The notes: generated by a model not told the origin, from the letters alone. A stretch of 64,000 nt of DNA from Diploptera punctata (GCA_030220185.1 JASPKZ010005707.1:1-64000); one strand, 5' to 3'. Numbered from the stretch's first letter, positions 15,287 to 26,871 are shown. Numbers and translations: made by a program.

Positions 15287-15985
15287 CAGAGTCAGTAACA
15301 ATAGGCTTACTACCTTCTGCTGATGATGGAATTAGTTCCGAAATGCTACAGTTAATACTTTTACTAGTTCATGACTTTCCTAGGAAAAAACATAGTTCGC
15401 AGTGAAATTATTTTTAATAATAAAATATTAGAACAAACTAACACATTTAACCAAATTACATACGAAGAGAAAATAGATTTCAGTCAAAAAATTATAAAAT
15501 TTAACTGAGTAACAGGAATTATGAATAATATTTTCAAGTCGAACACAGTAGTACAGCAACACTCATGACCTAGAATTTATAAAACACTGGCCAGACCCAT
15601 ATTATGTTACGGCAGTGAGGCCTGGACAATTCGCAGTGTAGATGAACAAAGACTAACTGCGGCAGAAATGAAATTTACGAGACGTACTGCAGGTTACTCA
15701 AGAACAGGGCATAAAAGGAATTCTGAGATTCTCAAAGAATTACAAACAGAATTAATCATGGAATATGTACAAAATATACAGAAACAAGTGGAAATTTCAC
15801 GTAAGAAAAATAAGCCGAACAAGAATACCACGTCAAATTTTAATTACTAGCCACCAGGCAAGAGATCCTTGGGCAGACCCTTCAAACGTTTGATTGAGAC
15901 CGTAATAGACCCCTAGGTCTATTACATGAAAGGAAGAAGAAGAAGAAAGTTGAGGAGACGGAGCTACAAGGTTTTATATTATAAT
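15287..15985 (+). mobile_element. Penelope-like 3' end split by a LINE
   Basis: 15287-15360 is the Penelope-like 3' end with a hammerhead-like core (CTGATGA 15320-15326, hairpin GGAA-TTAG-TTCC, GAAA 15340-15343). Its continuation AGTTGAGGAGACGG-GCTACAAGG appears at 15948-15972. Between them, ~15365-15945, lies a 5'-truncated type-2 LINE: ARPILCYGSEAWTIRS, EMKFTRRTAGYSRTGHKRNS, ending in a GAA-rich tail. Confidence 0.65.
15317..15351 (+). ncRNA. Hammerhead-like ribozyme motif
   Basis: CTGATGA (15320-15326), perfect hairpin GGAA-TTAG-TTCC, GAAA (15340-15343), CTA (15346-15348), stem I CTG/CAG. The same extra T follows CTGATGA as in the copy at 59735. Confidence 0.45.
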
Positions 15986-16004
15986 TTTAATATTAAGAAT
16001 AAGT

Positions 16005-16391
16005 CTACCGCTGTGGTCTCGGGGTAGCGTGCTGCCTTGTCACGCAGCGGGTCCGAGTTCGATCCCCGGTCGGGACAGTTTTTCTGGGTGAGGTTATTAT
16101 CGGGGTTTTTCCTCACCTGTAAGACAAATGTCAGGAAAACTTTAAGGCCCAAACGGTCCTCGAAATCATATGGCCATCGCAATCATCATCATTCATATTC
16201 ATCTTAGGTTAAGCTTAGGATTAGGTACTCTCCTGGCGCACCACTATCATCATCATCACCCATCATATCATCGGGGCAACGTAACCCCGTCTTCCAGGCG
16301 CCCCAACCTCAGAAGTGGGTTAAAAGTGCGCCATGCCAGGAGAGAAACCAGGAATGTCGAAAGACAAACCTGGGACATTTGACAAAAAAAA
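16005..16391 (+). mobile_element. tRNA-headed SINE, family 2, tail A
   Basis: Good full copy: head CCGCTGTGGTCTCGGGGTAG with B box GAGTTCGATCCCCGG, body TGAGGTTATTATCGGGGTTT, tail A through GGAATGTCGAAAGACAAACC and an A-rich 3' end. Confidence 0.9.
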
Positions 16392-16435
16392 ATACGAATA
16401 GCACTTCAACAGAGTTCTACTATGGATCCTACCAA

Positions 16436-17240
16436 ATTATCGATAAATTTACAATGTCACGAAGTGAGGAGTGAATTTATCTAGAGAATATTTAACGAAT
16501 AAAATTAAGCTGTTTGCTCACAAATCATTATTTAAATACAGTTATTTAAAAATATTTATGTATATAATGTGAACGGCGATGTTTGAAAACAAGTGAGAAA
16601 CGTTTGTTGTTTCATTGTTCATCACTGCAACCAGATCATATTATTTATTGCCAAAATATCGCAATATTGTAAGAATGCACCCTAGTGGAGAAAAAATGAA
16701 ACGCATAAAACTGTTTATAACAAACATTTTAGGTTATTAATTAATTTCTGATGTCCTATGATGTAAATATGTCAATTATATTTTTCTGGAACGTAAATTC
16801 CTGGGAGATAATACGTTTAAGAAAGTGCAAACAGTTGTTTTTATTGTGGTATGATCAATTACTACGAATGTTTTTCTATTACATCCCGCAAGCAGTATCT
16901 GTTTACATTCGTTCACTATATATACAATCTTAACATATAATATTCTGCAATATTTACAATTCTATATTTTAAATTAAATAATAACTCAACGGAACTTATC
17001 AAGAATCTTACTAATGTTGAATATAGAATCTGGTAGCTGTATTTCTTAGAGAGTCAGTCACTGCAAAATAATGCTCTGACCTATTCAGAAAAAATGAGGA
17101 GCTTGATATTAATATGACAATATTAAACTGATAAAATCGAGGTGAAAAACAATTGTGATTGGTTGTAAATCAAAATTCATTGAAATGTAATTGGTCATTG
17201 ACTCCCATTTGGGGCATGAGTTAGATAGTCAATGTTAAAT
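16436..17240 (+). mobile_element. MITE-M, diverged copy
   Basis: Begins inside the hairpin head (TTATCGATAAATTTACAATG), then follows the MITE-M backbone with many substitutions to GGGGCATGAGTTAGATAGTC. Probably an older insertion. Open frames inside are shared by the family but have no transposase motif. Confidence 0.8.
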
Positions 17241-17379
17241 GTGTAAACCTTCTTTCGTTACTTCCACAACCACAAAAAAAATCAACTGCAGAGTGATCGT
17301 CTAATCCCCAGGGGTTAATTAATCTTAGCCCTGCCACATCATTAAGATTCGTGGAAATAAACCAACCCACTATATTTAT

Positions 17380-18092
17380 CATAAGTAATGCCACGAGTGA
17401 TTTCCAATTTATCTAGAGAATTTGGAAATCAAGAGTGGCATTTGTTAGGACTATTTAACGAATAAAATTAAGCTGTTTACTCACAAATCATTATTTAACT
17501 ATAGTTATTTTAAAATATTTATATATTTAATGTAAACGGCGATGTTTGAAAACAAATGAGAAACGATTGGTATGCTTCATCTGCTTTTTTGTTTATCACT
17601 GCAACCAGATCATACTATTTATTGCCAAAGTAACGCAATATTGTAAGAATGCTCTCTAGTGGAGAAAAAATGAAACACATCAAACTGTATATTAATTAAT
17701 TTCTGATGTCGTATGATGTAAATATGACAATTATATTTTTCTGGATTATTACCTGGGAAAAAATACATTTAAGAAAGTGCAAACAGTGGTTTCCTTTTTT
17801 GGTGGTATAATAAATTGCTACAAATGATTTTATATTAACTCCTGCAAGCGCTATGTGTTGACATTTATGCACTATGTATACAATCTGGTAGCTGTATTTC
17901 TTAAAGGCTCAGCCACTGCAAAATAATGGTCAGACGTGTTCAGAATATTAAAAAGGAGGAGCTTTCTTTCATATGGTAAATTTAACACTGATAAATATTT
18001 CGTGAAACACGACTGTGATTGGTTGTAAAACAGAAATCATTGGAACGTGATTGGTCATTGACTCCCATTTGGGGCATTAGTTCAATAGTCAG
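17380..18092 (+). mobile_element. MITE-M, near full length
   Basis: CATAAGTAATGCCACGAGTG to GGGGCATTAGTTCAATAGTC. The head hairpin is reduced: the inner palindrome between TTCCAA and TTTATCTAGAG is missing, as in the copy at 42574. 18093-18470 is unassigned. Confidence 0.85.
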
Positions 18093-18473
18093 TTAGATCT
18101 GCAATATTATTGCAGTTGACATTGATAAATTCTGTTTATTATTTTATTTATAAAAATTCAACAAGAAAGACTTCTGTTTTCCTATGAATTGTATTTTTGT
18201 ATTCTATGTAAATAAATTAGATTTCTCCCTTTCTGTTTATATACGTTATCTACAAATAATGTACAATATCTTGCATTGTTCTTGGTTTCTTTTTAATGAG
18301 TAGATGTTGGTGATAACACTTCTTTGTGTTCAAAGCCACTCCACGTGAAAGGCCATAAGATATATAGTGTAATTAATTCCACTACTGCAGACTTAACACA
18401 TAGAATGAAACACTACAAGCTATGTTACAAGAGATGTTGAGAAAAATTAAAATCAGAATCAATTTTTCAAATG

Positions 18474-18479
18474 TTTATT
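18474..18479 (-). promoter_or_regulatory. Poly-A signal after the 51-aa repeat exon
   Basis: AATAAA on the minus strand, 16 nt past the TAG stop at 18496. Confidence 0.6.
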
Positions 18480-18495
18480 TCTGAAATATTACTTG

Positions 18496-20331
18496 CTAAT
18501 CTTCATCGCTGTCATAATCACTATTTGGGCACCGTTCCATCGCCAACTCTCTTAGGTCTTCCCAAGCATCTTTTTCCTTATGGGTTGTATATAAATGCTT
18601 ATGTGAGAAACTGTTTCTTGGAATCTTAACTATTATTTTCTGATAATCTTCATTATCATCGCTGTCATAATCACTATTTGGGCACCGTTCCATCGCCAAC
18701 TCTCTTGGGTTTTCTCATGCATCTTTTTCCTTATGGGTTGTATATAAATGCTTATGTGAGAAACTGTTTCTTGGAATCTTAACTATTATTTTCTGATAAT
18801 CTTCATTATCATCGCTGTCATAATCACTATTTGGGCACCGTTCCATCGCCAACTCTCTTAGGTCTTCCCAAGCATCTTTTTCCTTATGGGTTGTATATAA
18901 ATGCTTATGTGAGAAACTGTTTCTTGGAATCTTAACTATTATTTTCTGATAATCTTCATTATCATCGCTGTCATAATCACTATTTGGGCACCGTTCCATC
19001 GCCAACTCTCTTAGGTCTTCCCAAGCATCTTTTTCCTTATGGGTTGTATATAAATGCTTATGTGAGAAACTGTTTCTTGGAATCTTAACTATTATTTTCT
19101 GATAATCTTCATTATCATCGCTGTCATAATCATTATTTCGGCACCGTTCCATCGCCAACTCTCTTAGGTCTTCCCAAGCATCTTTTTCCTTATGGGTTGT
19201 ATATAAATGCTTATGTGAGAAACTGTTTCTTGGAATCTTAACTATTATTTTCTGATAATCTTCATTATCATCGCTGTCATAATCATTATTTCGGCACCGT
19301 TCCAACGCCAACTCTCTTAGGTCTTCCCAAGCATCTTTTTCCTTATGGGTTGTATATAAATGCTTATGTGAGAAACTGTTTCTTGGAATCTTAACTATTA
19401 TTTTCTGATAATCTTCATTATCATCGCTGTCATAATCACTATTTGGGCACCGTTCCATCGCCAACTCTCTTAGGTCTTCCCAAGCATCTTTTTCCTTATG
19501 GGTTGTATATAAATGCTTATGTGAGAAACTGTTTCTTGGAATCTTAACTATTATTTTCTGATAATCTTCATTATCATCGCTGTCATAATCACTATTTGGG
19601 CACCGTTCCATCGCCAACTCTCTTAGGTCTTCCCAAGCATCTTTTTCCTTATGGGTTGTATATAAATGCTTATGTGAGAAACTGTTTCTTGGAATCTTAA
19701 CTATTATTTTCTGATAATCTTCATTATCATCGCTGTCATAATCATTATTTCGGCACCGTTCCATCGCCAACTCTCTTAGGTCTTCCCAAGCATCTTTTTC
19801 CTTATGGGTTGTATATAAATGCTTATGTGAGAAACTGTTTCTTGGAATCTTAACTATTATTTTCTGATAATCTTCATTATCATCGCTGTCATAATCACTA
19901 TTTGGGCACCGTTCCATCGCCAACTCTCTTAGGTCTTCCCAAGCATCTTTTTCCTTATGGGTTGTATATAAATGCTTATGTGAGAAACTGTTTCTTGGAA
20001 TCTTAACTATCATTTTCTGATAATCTTCATTATCATCGCTGTCATAATCACTATTTGGGCACCGTTCCATCGCCAATTATCTTGGGTCTTCCCAAGCATC
20101 TTTTTCCTTATGAGTTGCATATAAATGCTTATGTGAGAAACTGTTTCTTGGAATCTTAACTATTATTTTCTGATAATCTTCATTATCATCGTTGTCATAA
20201 TCACTATTTGGGCACCGTTCCATAGCCAACTCTCTTAGGTCTTCCCAAGCATCTTTTTCCTTATGGGTTGTATATAAATGCTTATGTGAGAAACTCTTGC
20301 TTGGAATCTTAACTATTATTTTCTGATATCT
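18496..20331 (-). pseudogene. Terminal exon of twelve 51-residue repeats
   Basis: I do not recognise the protein. On the minus strand an exon starts after AAACAG at 20331 in phase 0 and runs 1836 bp, exactly 12 x 153 bp, to a TAG stop. Each 51-residue unit reads YQKIIVKIPRNSFSHKHLY, THKEKDAWEDLRELAMERC, then an acidic NSDYDSDDNED. Eight central units are almost identical; variants alternate between CPNSDYD and CRNNDYD. The last unit ends SDYDSDED. Two nonsense codons interrupt it: TAA at 20077-20079 (unit 2) and TGA at 18715-18717 (unit 11), leaving an open stretch of ~453 codons between. No in-frame ATG or signal peptide is seen, so upstream exons are missing or unseen. It may be a decaying gene, a readthrough case, or a gene with errors in the assembly. 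It lies between two minus-strand cuticle genes. Confidence 0.65.
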
Positions 20332-20339
20332 CTGTTTAT

Positions 20340-21378
20340 ATGCAGTGTTATTTAATTTTATATTTACTTTTACATATTTATTTTCTTGTCATATTTGATC
20401 CAGCCTACTATAGATAGCAGTTTATTACTTGGATAAAACATGTAACGAAATGAAAGATCCCAAAGAGAATAAATATTTTCCGCCATTTAATTACACAGAG
20501 CAACAAAAAAGAAACTTCTTTTTGTCTCAGAAAGAAAAATATGTGATTCTGATAGTATTTTTCTCCAGAATTCAAATATGATATCAGTTGTTCTCCATCA
20601 CGCAAGGTGTCCGAGAGACAGGAATTTATAATTTCAAACACATTAATATTTTCTACATTCGTAACTACACAATATTCGAACATTCGGACTCACCTAGAAA
20701 GTACGAAATTACGATTTTCAGCTATATTTCACCTGTGGAGCATCCCTCTTGATGGTCCAACAATAATCGTCCAGCATATTAGGATTCCATTTGTCTTCAT
20801 ATATCTTTTCCAGAGCTGAAATCTCATGAGTTAACTCATTTGATTTTATTTTACAATGGACAAATGGACGAAAAAATGTTTATTAAGAATAATTATTTAA
20901 ATCTATTAATTGAAATTGAAATAAAAAACCTGTGGGTGATGAAGAAATTCCGAATACATATTTGAAAACACGATAAAAAAACTGCATTAAGTACAACTAT
21001 TGGTACTCATGAGACAAAAATCATGTTGACCTGTGTTATTGTGCTATGAATACATGATACGAAGGTAATTGTGAAACATCTGAAGGAAAAAATATTTTTT
21101 TCTGAGGCACATTTGAGTTCTTATGCTGCATTCTATTCAATCGATATGTTTTTTGTTCATTTCAGTGATACAACATATGATGACGCAAAGTATTATTTGC
21201 ATCAATCTTAATTACAAGGAATATAATTGTTCTGTATTCTGAATCTAGAATTTACGTCTTCCGTGAATACTTGAAAACTTTCAGACCTTATGGTAAACCC
21301 ATATTTACGCAAATATGTGTTTGACCAGAATAAATTTACCGTATGAAAACTTTATGAAAATCTGTTGTGAAAATTGTA
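20340..21378. other. Unassigned region upstream of the repeat exon
   Basis: AT-rich, no supported gene. A minus-strand open frame of 91 codons (20408-20683) has no recognisable motif. Any earlier exons of the repeat gene should lie here or further right, but I could not identify one. Confidence 0.4.
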
Positions 21379-22133
21379 TTATCATAAGTAATGCCATGAG
21401 TGATTTCCAAATTATCGATAAATTCACGACTCACGAAGTGAGGAGTGAATTTATCTAGAGAATTTGGAAATCAAGTGTGGCATTTGTTGTGACTATTTAA
21501 CGAATAAAATTAAGCTGTTTACTCACAAATCATTATTTAACTGTAGTTATTTTAAAATATTTATATATTTAATGTAAACGGCGATGTTTGAAAACAAATG
21601 AGAAACGATATGTACGCTTCATCCGCTTCTTTTGTTCATCACTGCAACCAGATCATACTATTTATTGCCAAAGGAACGCAATATTGCAAAAATACTCTCT
21701 AGTGGAGAAAAAATGAAACACATCAAACTGCATATTAATTCATTTCTGATGTCGTATGACGTAAATATGACAATTATATTTTTCTGGATTGTTACCTGGG
21801 AAAAAATACATTTAAGAAAGTGCAAACAGTGGTTTCTTTTTTTGGTGGTATAATAAATTGCTACACATTTTTTTATATTAACTCCCGCATGCGGCATGTG
21901 TTGACATTCATGCACTATATATACAATCTGGTAACCGTATTTCTCACTGGCTCAGTCACTGCAAAATAATGGTCAGACCTGTTCAGAATATTAAAAAGGA
22001 GGAGCTTTCTTTAATATGGTAATTATTAACTGATAAATATTTCGTGAAACACGACTGTGATTGGTTGTAAAACACAAATCATTGAAACGTGATTGGTCAT
22101 TGACTCCCATTTGGGGCATGAGTTAAATAGTCA
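21379..22133 (+). mobile_element. MITE-M, full length
   Basis: Complete head hairpin (TTCACGACTCACGAAGTGAG), GACTATTTAACGAATAAAATT, the central CTCTCTAGTGGAGAAAAAATG block, and the end GGCATGAGTTAAATAGTC. About 755 bp. One of the reference full-length copies of the family. Confidence 0.9.
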
Positions 22134-22545
22134 TAATCAATTCTTCTTCTTTCCAGGACATAACGTTCCAAGTAGCTGTTTCCAATCTTTGTTCTTGTCT
22201 TTTAGTGATCGTCCAACTAGTTTCATATAGGACCAGTATGTTTTCAATACTATCATTTTCGTAACGTTTCAGATTTCAGCATAATGTCTATTTACAGGCC
22301 TGACACACAAGAATTTGTTAAAAAGATTTATTGATGAATTGGTTGCCTATGTAAGGGAAGATGATGGCGAGAGACCGTAACAGTCCACTTGGATCATTGC
22401 CTGAGAAGTTTATTATTAAGTTTAGGACTTTTACGTGAAATTTTCATGTTAGCAAATGAAGAGGAAAAGGTGTTAAAATAAAGCAAAAAGGGGGATAAAA
22501 GGTGATCTTCGCTTTATAGTTATTTATTAAAAATTGAATTGAAGT

Positions 22546-22945
22546 CCACCGCGGTGGACTAGTGGTTATGCTCGTTGCCTCTGGTCCCAAGGTTCGCGGG
22601 TTCAAACCCGGCCGGGGTCGATGGATTTTTTAGGACTGAAAAATCCGGGAGGGACTTTAAGCCGTGGGTCCCGAGTCAGAAGATTTTCAGGCTCGTAAAA
22701 AATCCTTAAGCCTGAATGAAAAGGCCTCTACGCAAAATTTACGGAATTTTCCCGTCCTAGTACTACCTTGGTTTCCTAGATGTCAGTATGAGGAGGAACG
22801 CTGACCACGTACCACTCAAAATGACATCTTTACGAAAACAAGCGTAACTAAATTAGTATGGTTCAAATTCTTCCCTGTAGGGGGAGAGCGCCTAAATCTC
22901 TGTAAAGGGAAAATATAGGCTTACAATACAATACAATAAAAATAG
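22546..22945 (+). mobile_element. tRNA-headed SINE, family 4
   Basis: Head with A box TGGACTAGTGGTTATGC and B box GGGTTCAAACCCGGCC; body with GGACTTTAAGCCGTGGGTCC and GAATTTTCCCGTCCTAGTAC; tail of (TACAA)n. A reverse, interrupted copy lies at 32655-33596. 22134-22545 before it is unassigned. Confidence 0.85.
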
Positions 22946-22989
22946 AAAGTGTACATAAAATGCTAGTATATGTAAAGTAAAGGATTTTT

Positions 22990-23240
22990 TCCCCTCCTCC
23001 TGTAGTGTAATGGTAACGTTGTTGTTTCAGGTGCAGCGGACCTGGGTTCGATCTCCAGTTGTGACACGTTTATTGGGTGAGAGATTTTTTAGAGTTTTTC
23101 ATCGCCTATAAGAAAAGTTTCAGGAAACTTTAAGGCCTAAATATTCCTCTATCATCATCTGGCCAATGTAATCATCCCATCATATTCACTTCGGTTTGTA
23201 TGACTGAGCGGTGTCTTTGTCTTAAATGTTCGAGTTGACT
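22990..23240 (+). mobile_element. SINE family 2 body with a different tRNA head
   Basis: Head TCCTGTAGTGTAATGGTAAC with B box TGGGTTCGATCTCC, unlike the CCGCTGTGGTCTCGAG head of family 2, but the body still reads GGTGAGAGATTTTTTAG, TTTCAGGAAACTTTAAGGCC. Evidence of head exchange. Confidence 0.75.
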
Positions 23241-23248
23241 CCTTGATG

Positions 23249-23249
23249 G

Positions 23250-23283
<34 letters not shown>

Positions 23284-23458
23284 TAATAATAATAACAATA
23301 ATAATAACTATAATAACAATAATAATAACAACAATAACAACAATAATAACAATAATAATAATAACAATAATAACAACAATAATAACAATAATAACAATAA
23401 TAATAATAATAATAACAATAATAACAATAATAATAATGATAGTAATAATAATAATGAA
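23249..23458. repeat. (AAY)n microsatellite
   Basis: About 210 bp of AAT units mixed with AAC. Poly-Asn, poly-Ile and poly-Leu open frames in all frames are artefacts. Confidence 0.95.
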
Positions 23459-23504
23459 ATGCATGCTGTTTGTATTATAGGGACTCTTGTCCCAAGTCCA
23501 TTCA

Positions 23505-23850
23505 AAAACAGTTTTTCATTCATAGTAATTCTGCCCGAAAGCAGGTCCTTCACTGCAATCATAGCATTTTTATGCTATGGTTGGAGCTTTACTCGGGAAT
23601 TGTAGGTGTGGTAGGTTCCCGTTGATTTCCACACCGGTGAAGGATGATGATGATAATGATAAGGGTGATGATGATGGCCATATGATTTCGGGGACCGTTT
23701 GGGCTTTAAAGTTTTCCTGACATTTGTCTTAAATGTGAGGAAAAACCCCGATAAAAACCTCACCCAGGAAAACTGCCGCGACCGGGGATCGAATCCGGGC
23801 CCGCTGCGTGACAAGGCAGCACGCACCCTCGAGACCACAGCGGTAGACTA
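23505..23850 (-). mobile_element. SINE family 2, tail B
   Basis: On the minus strand: head CCGCTGTGGTCTCGAGGGTG, B box CGGATTCGATCCCCGG, body, then tail B: CACCGGTGTGGAAATCAACGG, CTACCACACCTACAATTCCC, GCATAGCATAAAAATGCTAT. Confidence 0.88.
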
Positions 23851-23857
23851 TAAAAAA

Positions 23858-24355
23858 GTGTTAAACTGAAAATATATAAAACTGTTATTCTACCAGTTAT
23901 ATTATATGGATGTGAAACATGGACTCTTACTTTAAGGGAGAAAATAAAATTACGAGTATTTGAGAATAAAGTCCTTAAGAAAATGTTTGGGTCATAAAGA
24001 GATGAACAAACAGGCGAATAGAGAAAACTACATAATAGTGAACTACATATGTATAGGAAGCCAGACGTAATGAGAACAGTTAAGTCTTGTAGACTGCGAT
24101 GGGCAGGACATGTTGCACGTATGGGGGATGAAAGAGGTGCATGGAAGCTTCTTGCAGAAAAACCAGAGGGAAAACGCCCAGTTGGTAGACCAAGAATGAG
24201 GTAAAAGAATAACATTATTCAAGATTTGAGGTAAGTAGATTATACAGGGGATGATTGGAAAACATTAGCTAGCTCAGAATATGGATGTATGGAAAGCTTA
24301 TGTCCGCGCGGACATGAACCTACTGGTTCTATAGAGCCAGTGCGTTATTTAGTTA
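23858..24355 (+). mobile_element. LINE 3' fragment (type 1)
   Basis: Same 3' segment as 12298-12790 with several frameshifts: ILYGCETWTLTLREKIKLRV, SCRLRWAGHVARMGDERGAW, KPEGKRPVGRPRMR. Ends GAGCCAGTGCGTTATTTAGTT, a degenerate tail. Confidence 0.78.
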
Positions 24356-24394
24356 ATAATAATAATGATGATGAAATCGGAACAAACCTTATGA

Positions 24395-25230
24395 GGGCTA
24401 ATAATGATAATTAGGGTTCGGAAGTTGAGGAAAAAATCCTTTCCTTTTTATGTATAAAAATGAGGCCCAAATAATAAATATACATTTTGGGTCATTGCAG
24501 GCCAGAAAATGGTGGGTTTTTTTCATCCTTTCTGTCCTTTTTCGACTTTTGTTGGCTTATTGGTCCTTTTTTTTCCTTTCTTTTAGGTCTTTGCCCCCTT
24601 TTTTTTGTACATTTACCTTTTTTAACTAATTTTATGCCATTTGTATAATTCAAGAATCCGTAGAATTTAGTCTCATTTCCAAGTTCTTTTAAAACACTAC
24701 TTAATTTTAATTTAAAAGAATTTTCACATTCCAAAATAGTTTGTTTCACAAGGAAATAGTGGATCTTCATAAAATATCCCGTTATCTTTAACCAGGCTAC
24801 GACCGCCTGAAGTGTTATATTTGGACTTCAAATTTTCAAAGAATTTCAATTTTAATTTATTTCTGCTGGATATCCATTGCGGGTTCGCTCAATTAATTTT
24901 AATGCAGGAAAAATCGTACATTCTAAATTCTCGGACAACTTTGTTTCTAATGAACACAGAATTCCCTTTTCAGGCTATGTTCAATTAAAAATAAATAGCG
25001 TATGAAAGAAGAAGCATTTTCAGTCTTCTATTTTCCCAATATATGTTGCACTTCTCTTGAATGTTGTACTTTTTAAACATTAGTCTACTATATTGAATAC
25101 AAATGCAGTTGAAACTAAAATTATGGTTTAATCTGAAATTGTTTACTTCATGTTTTCAGATTTTAGGTCTTTTTAAATGCTTTTTATAGGCATCTTATAG
25201 ATTCCCAACTTCCGATCCCTAATAAAAATA
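24395..25230. repeat. Unclassified fold-back-like repeat
   Basis: Shares blocks with 10765-10970 in both orientations (GTATGAAAGAAGAAGCATTT forward; TGCAGTTGAAACTAAAAT reversed), and itself has GGTTCGGAAGTTGAGG at 24415 facing CCCAACTTCCGATCCC at 25205. It looks like a long, decayed fold-back element. No transposase is seen. Confidence 0.4.
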
Positions 25231-25234
25231 ATGA

Positions 25235-25310
25235 TGAAATAATAATAATAATAATAATATAATAATAATAATGATAATAATAATAATGATAATAATAATA
25301 ATGATAATTC
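25235..25310. repeat. (AAT)n microsatellite
   Basis: AAT units with ATG interruptions, directly left of the tRNA-like fold-back element. Confidence 0.9.
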
Positions 25311-25645
25311 ATATTTGAAGAGAAAAATTATACGCTCAGACCGGGACTTGAACCCAGGACCCCTTGGTTATCTAGACCAAGTGCTCTACCAACTGAGTAA
25401 GTATCGATCTAAACGCAAATCTTTCTCTATATACATTGTAATTCCCGTCCACCAAATGCTTTTGGTGCTTTGCTTTGCTTTGGTAGCATTTGGTGGACGG
25501 GAATTACAATGTATATAGAGAAAGATTTGCGTTTAGATCGGTAATTGCTCAGGTAGCTCAGTTGGTAGAGCACTTGGTCTAGAGAACCAAGGGTCCTGGG
25601 TTCAAGTCCCGGTCTGAGCGTATAATTTTTCTCTTCAAATATGAT
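25309..25645. repeat. Fold-back element with a tRNA-like gene in each arm
   Basis: Left arm ~25309-25475 and right arm ~25479-25645 are near-perfect inverted copies, from ATATTTGAAGAGAAAAATTA to GTCCACCAAATGCT around the centre. The left arm has lost ~17 bases of the tRNA-like 5' end. Short inverted pieces (AGAGAAA / TTTCTCT) flank the tRNA-like part in each arm, as in the arrays at 36031 and 63083. Confidence 0.8.
25547..25619 (+). tRNA. tRNA-like sequence, intact cloverleaf
   Basis: 73 nt. Acceptor GCTCAGG pairs with TCTGAGC (one G-T), D stem GCTC/GAGC, anticodon stem TTGGT/ACCAA with loop CTAGAGA, T arm CTGGG-TTCAAGT-CCCGG. The loop would place AGA as anticodon (Ser), but there is no long Ser-type variable arm and there is an extra base before the anticodon stem. 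More likely a tRNA-derived module than a working tRNA gene. Confidence 0.4.
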
Positions 25646-25689
25646 TTATCCATCATTGAGATGTACGAAATCAATAATAAAAAAATGAT

Positions 25690-26135
25690 AATGATAATAA
25701 TAATATAACTTTATTCATATACAGATTTTCAATGTTTACACACATTTCTGTGCCTAAAGTCTTATTTATAGTAATAATAATAATGTCAATGAATTATTAA
25801 TCACAGAGATGGACTTTTTAAGAAGATAGGCAAGAATATCAAAATTAGACAAAATAAACAAGAAGAGAAATTATGAATGTAGAAAGGATATTGTACAAGA
25901 GATTGAAGAAATCCAACTAAGGCGGTATGGTCTTAAAATGAAAAGAAGGGACACAGAAACATATAAAGAAGTATTGAAATGGATACCTCCTGGGAAAGGA
26001 AAACGTGGTAGACCAAAACCAACGTAGATAAAGGGAATTTAAGGAAACACGAAGAAGATAAATATGACAGAAACAAAAGCGGGAAGTGTGGAAGAAAAAA
26101 ACTGTATATTTTGGTTGTGGATACCTGTGTAAATA
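25690..26135 (+). mobile_element. LINE 3' fragment
   Basis: Frameshifted frames include MDFLRR, QARISKLDKINKKR, EIEEIQLRRYGLKMKRRDTE, YKEVLKWIPPGKGKRGRPKP, a LINE C-terminus of the GRP type. Downstream is AT-rich sequence to 26230. Confidence 0.65.
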
Positions 26136-26264
26136 ACAGAAACAATCCTGAAATAAAATAATAAATAATGTTTTTGAAATTGTTTATAGGAGTAGTAAAT
26201 CTTAGGCCTAATGTTAATGGTGACATGCGTCGACTAAATCCATGTATTCAATATCCATCCATCC

Positions 26265-26535
26265 ATAGTAATTCACTGCAGTCATAGCATTTTCATGCTA
26301 TGCTTGAAGCTTTACTAGGGAATTGTAGGTGTGGTAGCTTCCCGTTACTTTCCACACCGGTGAAGGATGATGATGGCCATATGATTTCGGGGACCGTTTA
26401 GGCCTTAAAGTTTTCCTGACATTTGTCTTACAGGTGAGGAAAAACCCCGATAAAAAACTGCTCCGACCGGGGATCGAACCCGGGCCCGCTGCGTGACAAG
26501 GCAGCACGCTACCTCGAGACCACAGCGATGGACGT
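26265..26535 (-). mobile_element. SINE family 2, tail B
   Basis: Minus strand head TCGCTGTGGTCTCGAGGTAG, B box GGGTTCGATCCCCGGTCGG, shortened body, tail B to CAGTGAATTACTATGG. 26536-26830 to its right is AT-rich and probably 3' flank of cuticle gene 2. Confidence 0.88.
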
Positions 26536-26871
26536 GTATTCAATATAAGTATTCCTTTATTCTTTTGTTTTCTATGTACAAAAATTTGACTTATTTTTTT
26601 TTCAAGTTTGTGTTAACTAAGGCAAGCGAGTTTATATTGTTCGAAGGATGAGGATAGTGGATGGGAAAATAATATTTCCTCATGTCATTTATTTAAAAAC
26701 ACTTTAATTAAAACATTCTATGTAACAAAATATTTTGTACACAATAAAGATAGCGTGTGTGACGTAACATCAACAAGTGTGAATCAGTAAGCAACATAAA
26801 AACAATAAAACATGAACACTGTTCTCATGAAACAGTTGACTTAGATAAAAATTACGATTAATTTACGGACG

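Noticed and set aside
23222..23605. Poly-Asn, poly-Ile and poly-Leu proteins
   Set aside because: Translation of an AAT/AAC microsatellite.
23760..24215. 151-codon minus-strand frame
   Set aside because: Antisense of a type-1 LINE 3' end joined to a SINE head.
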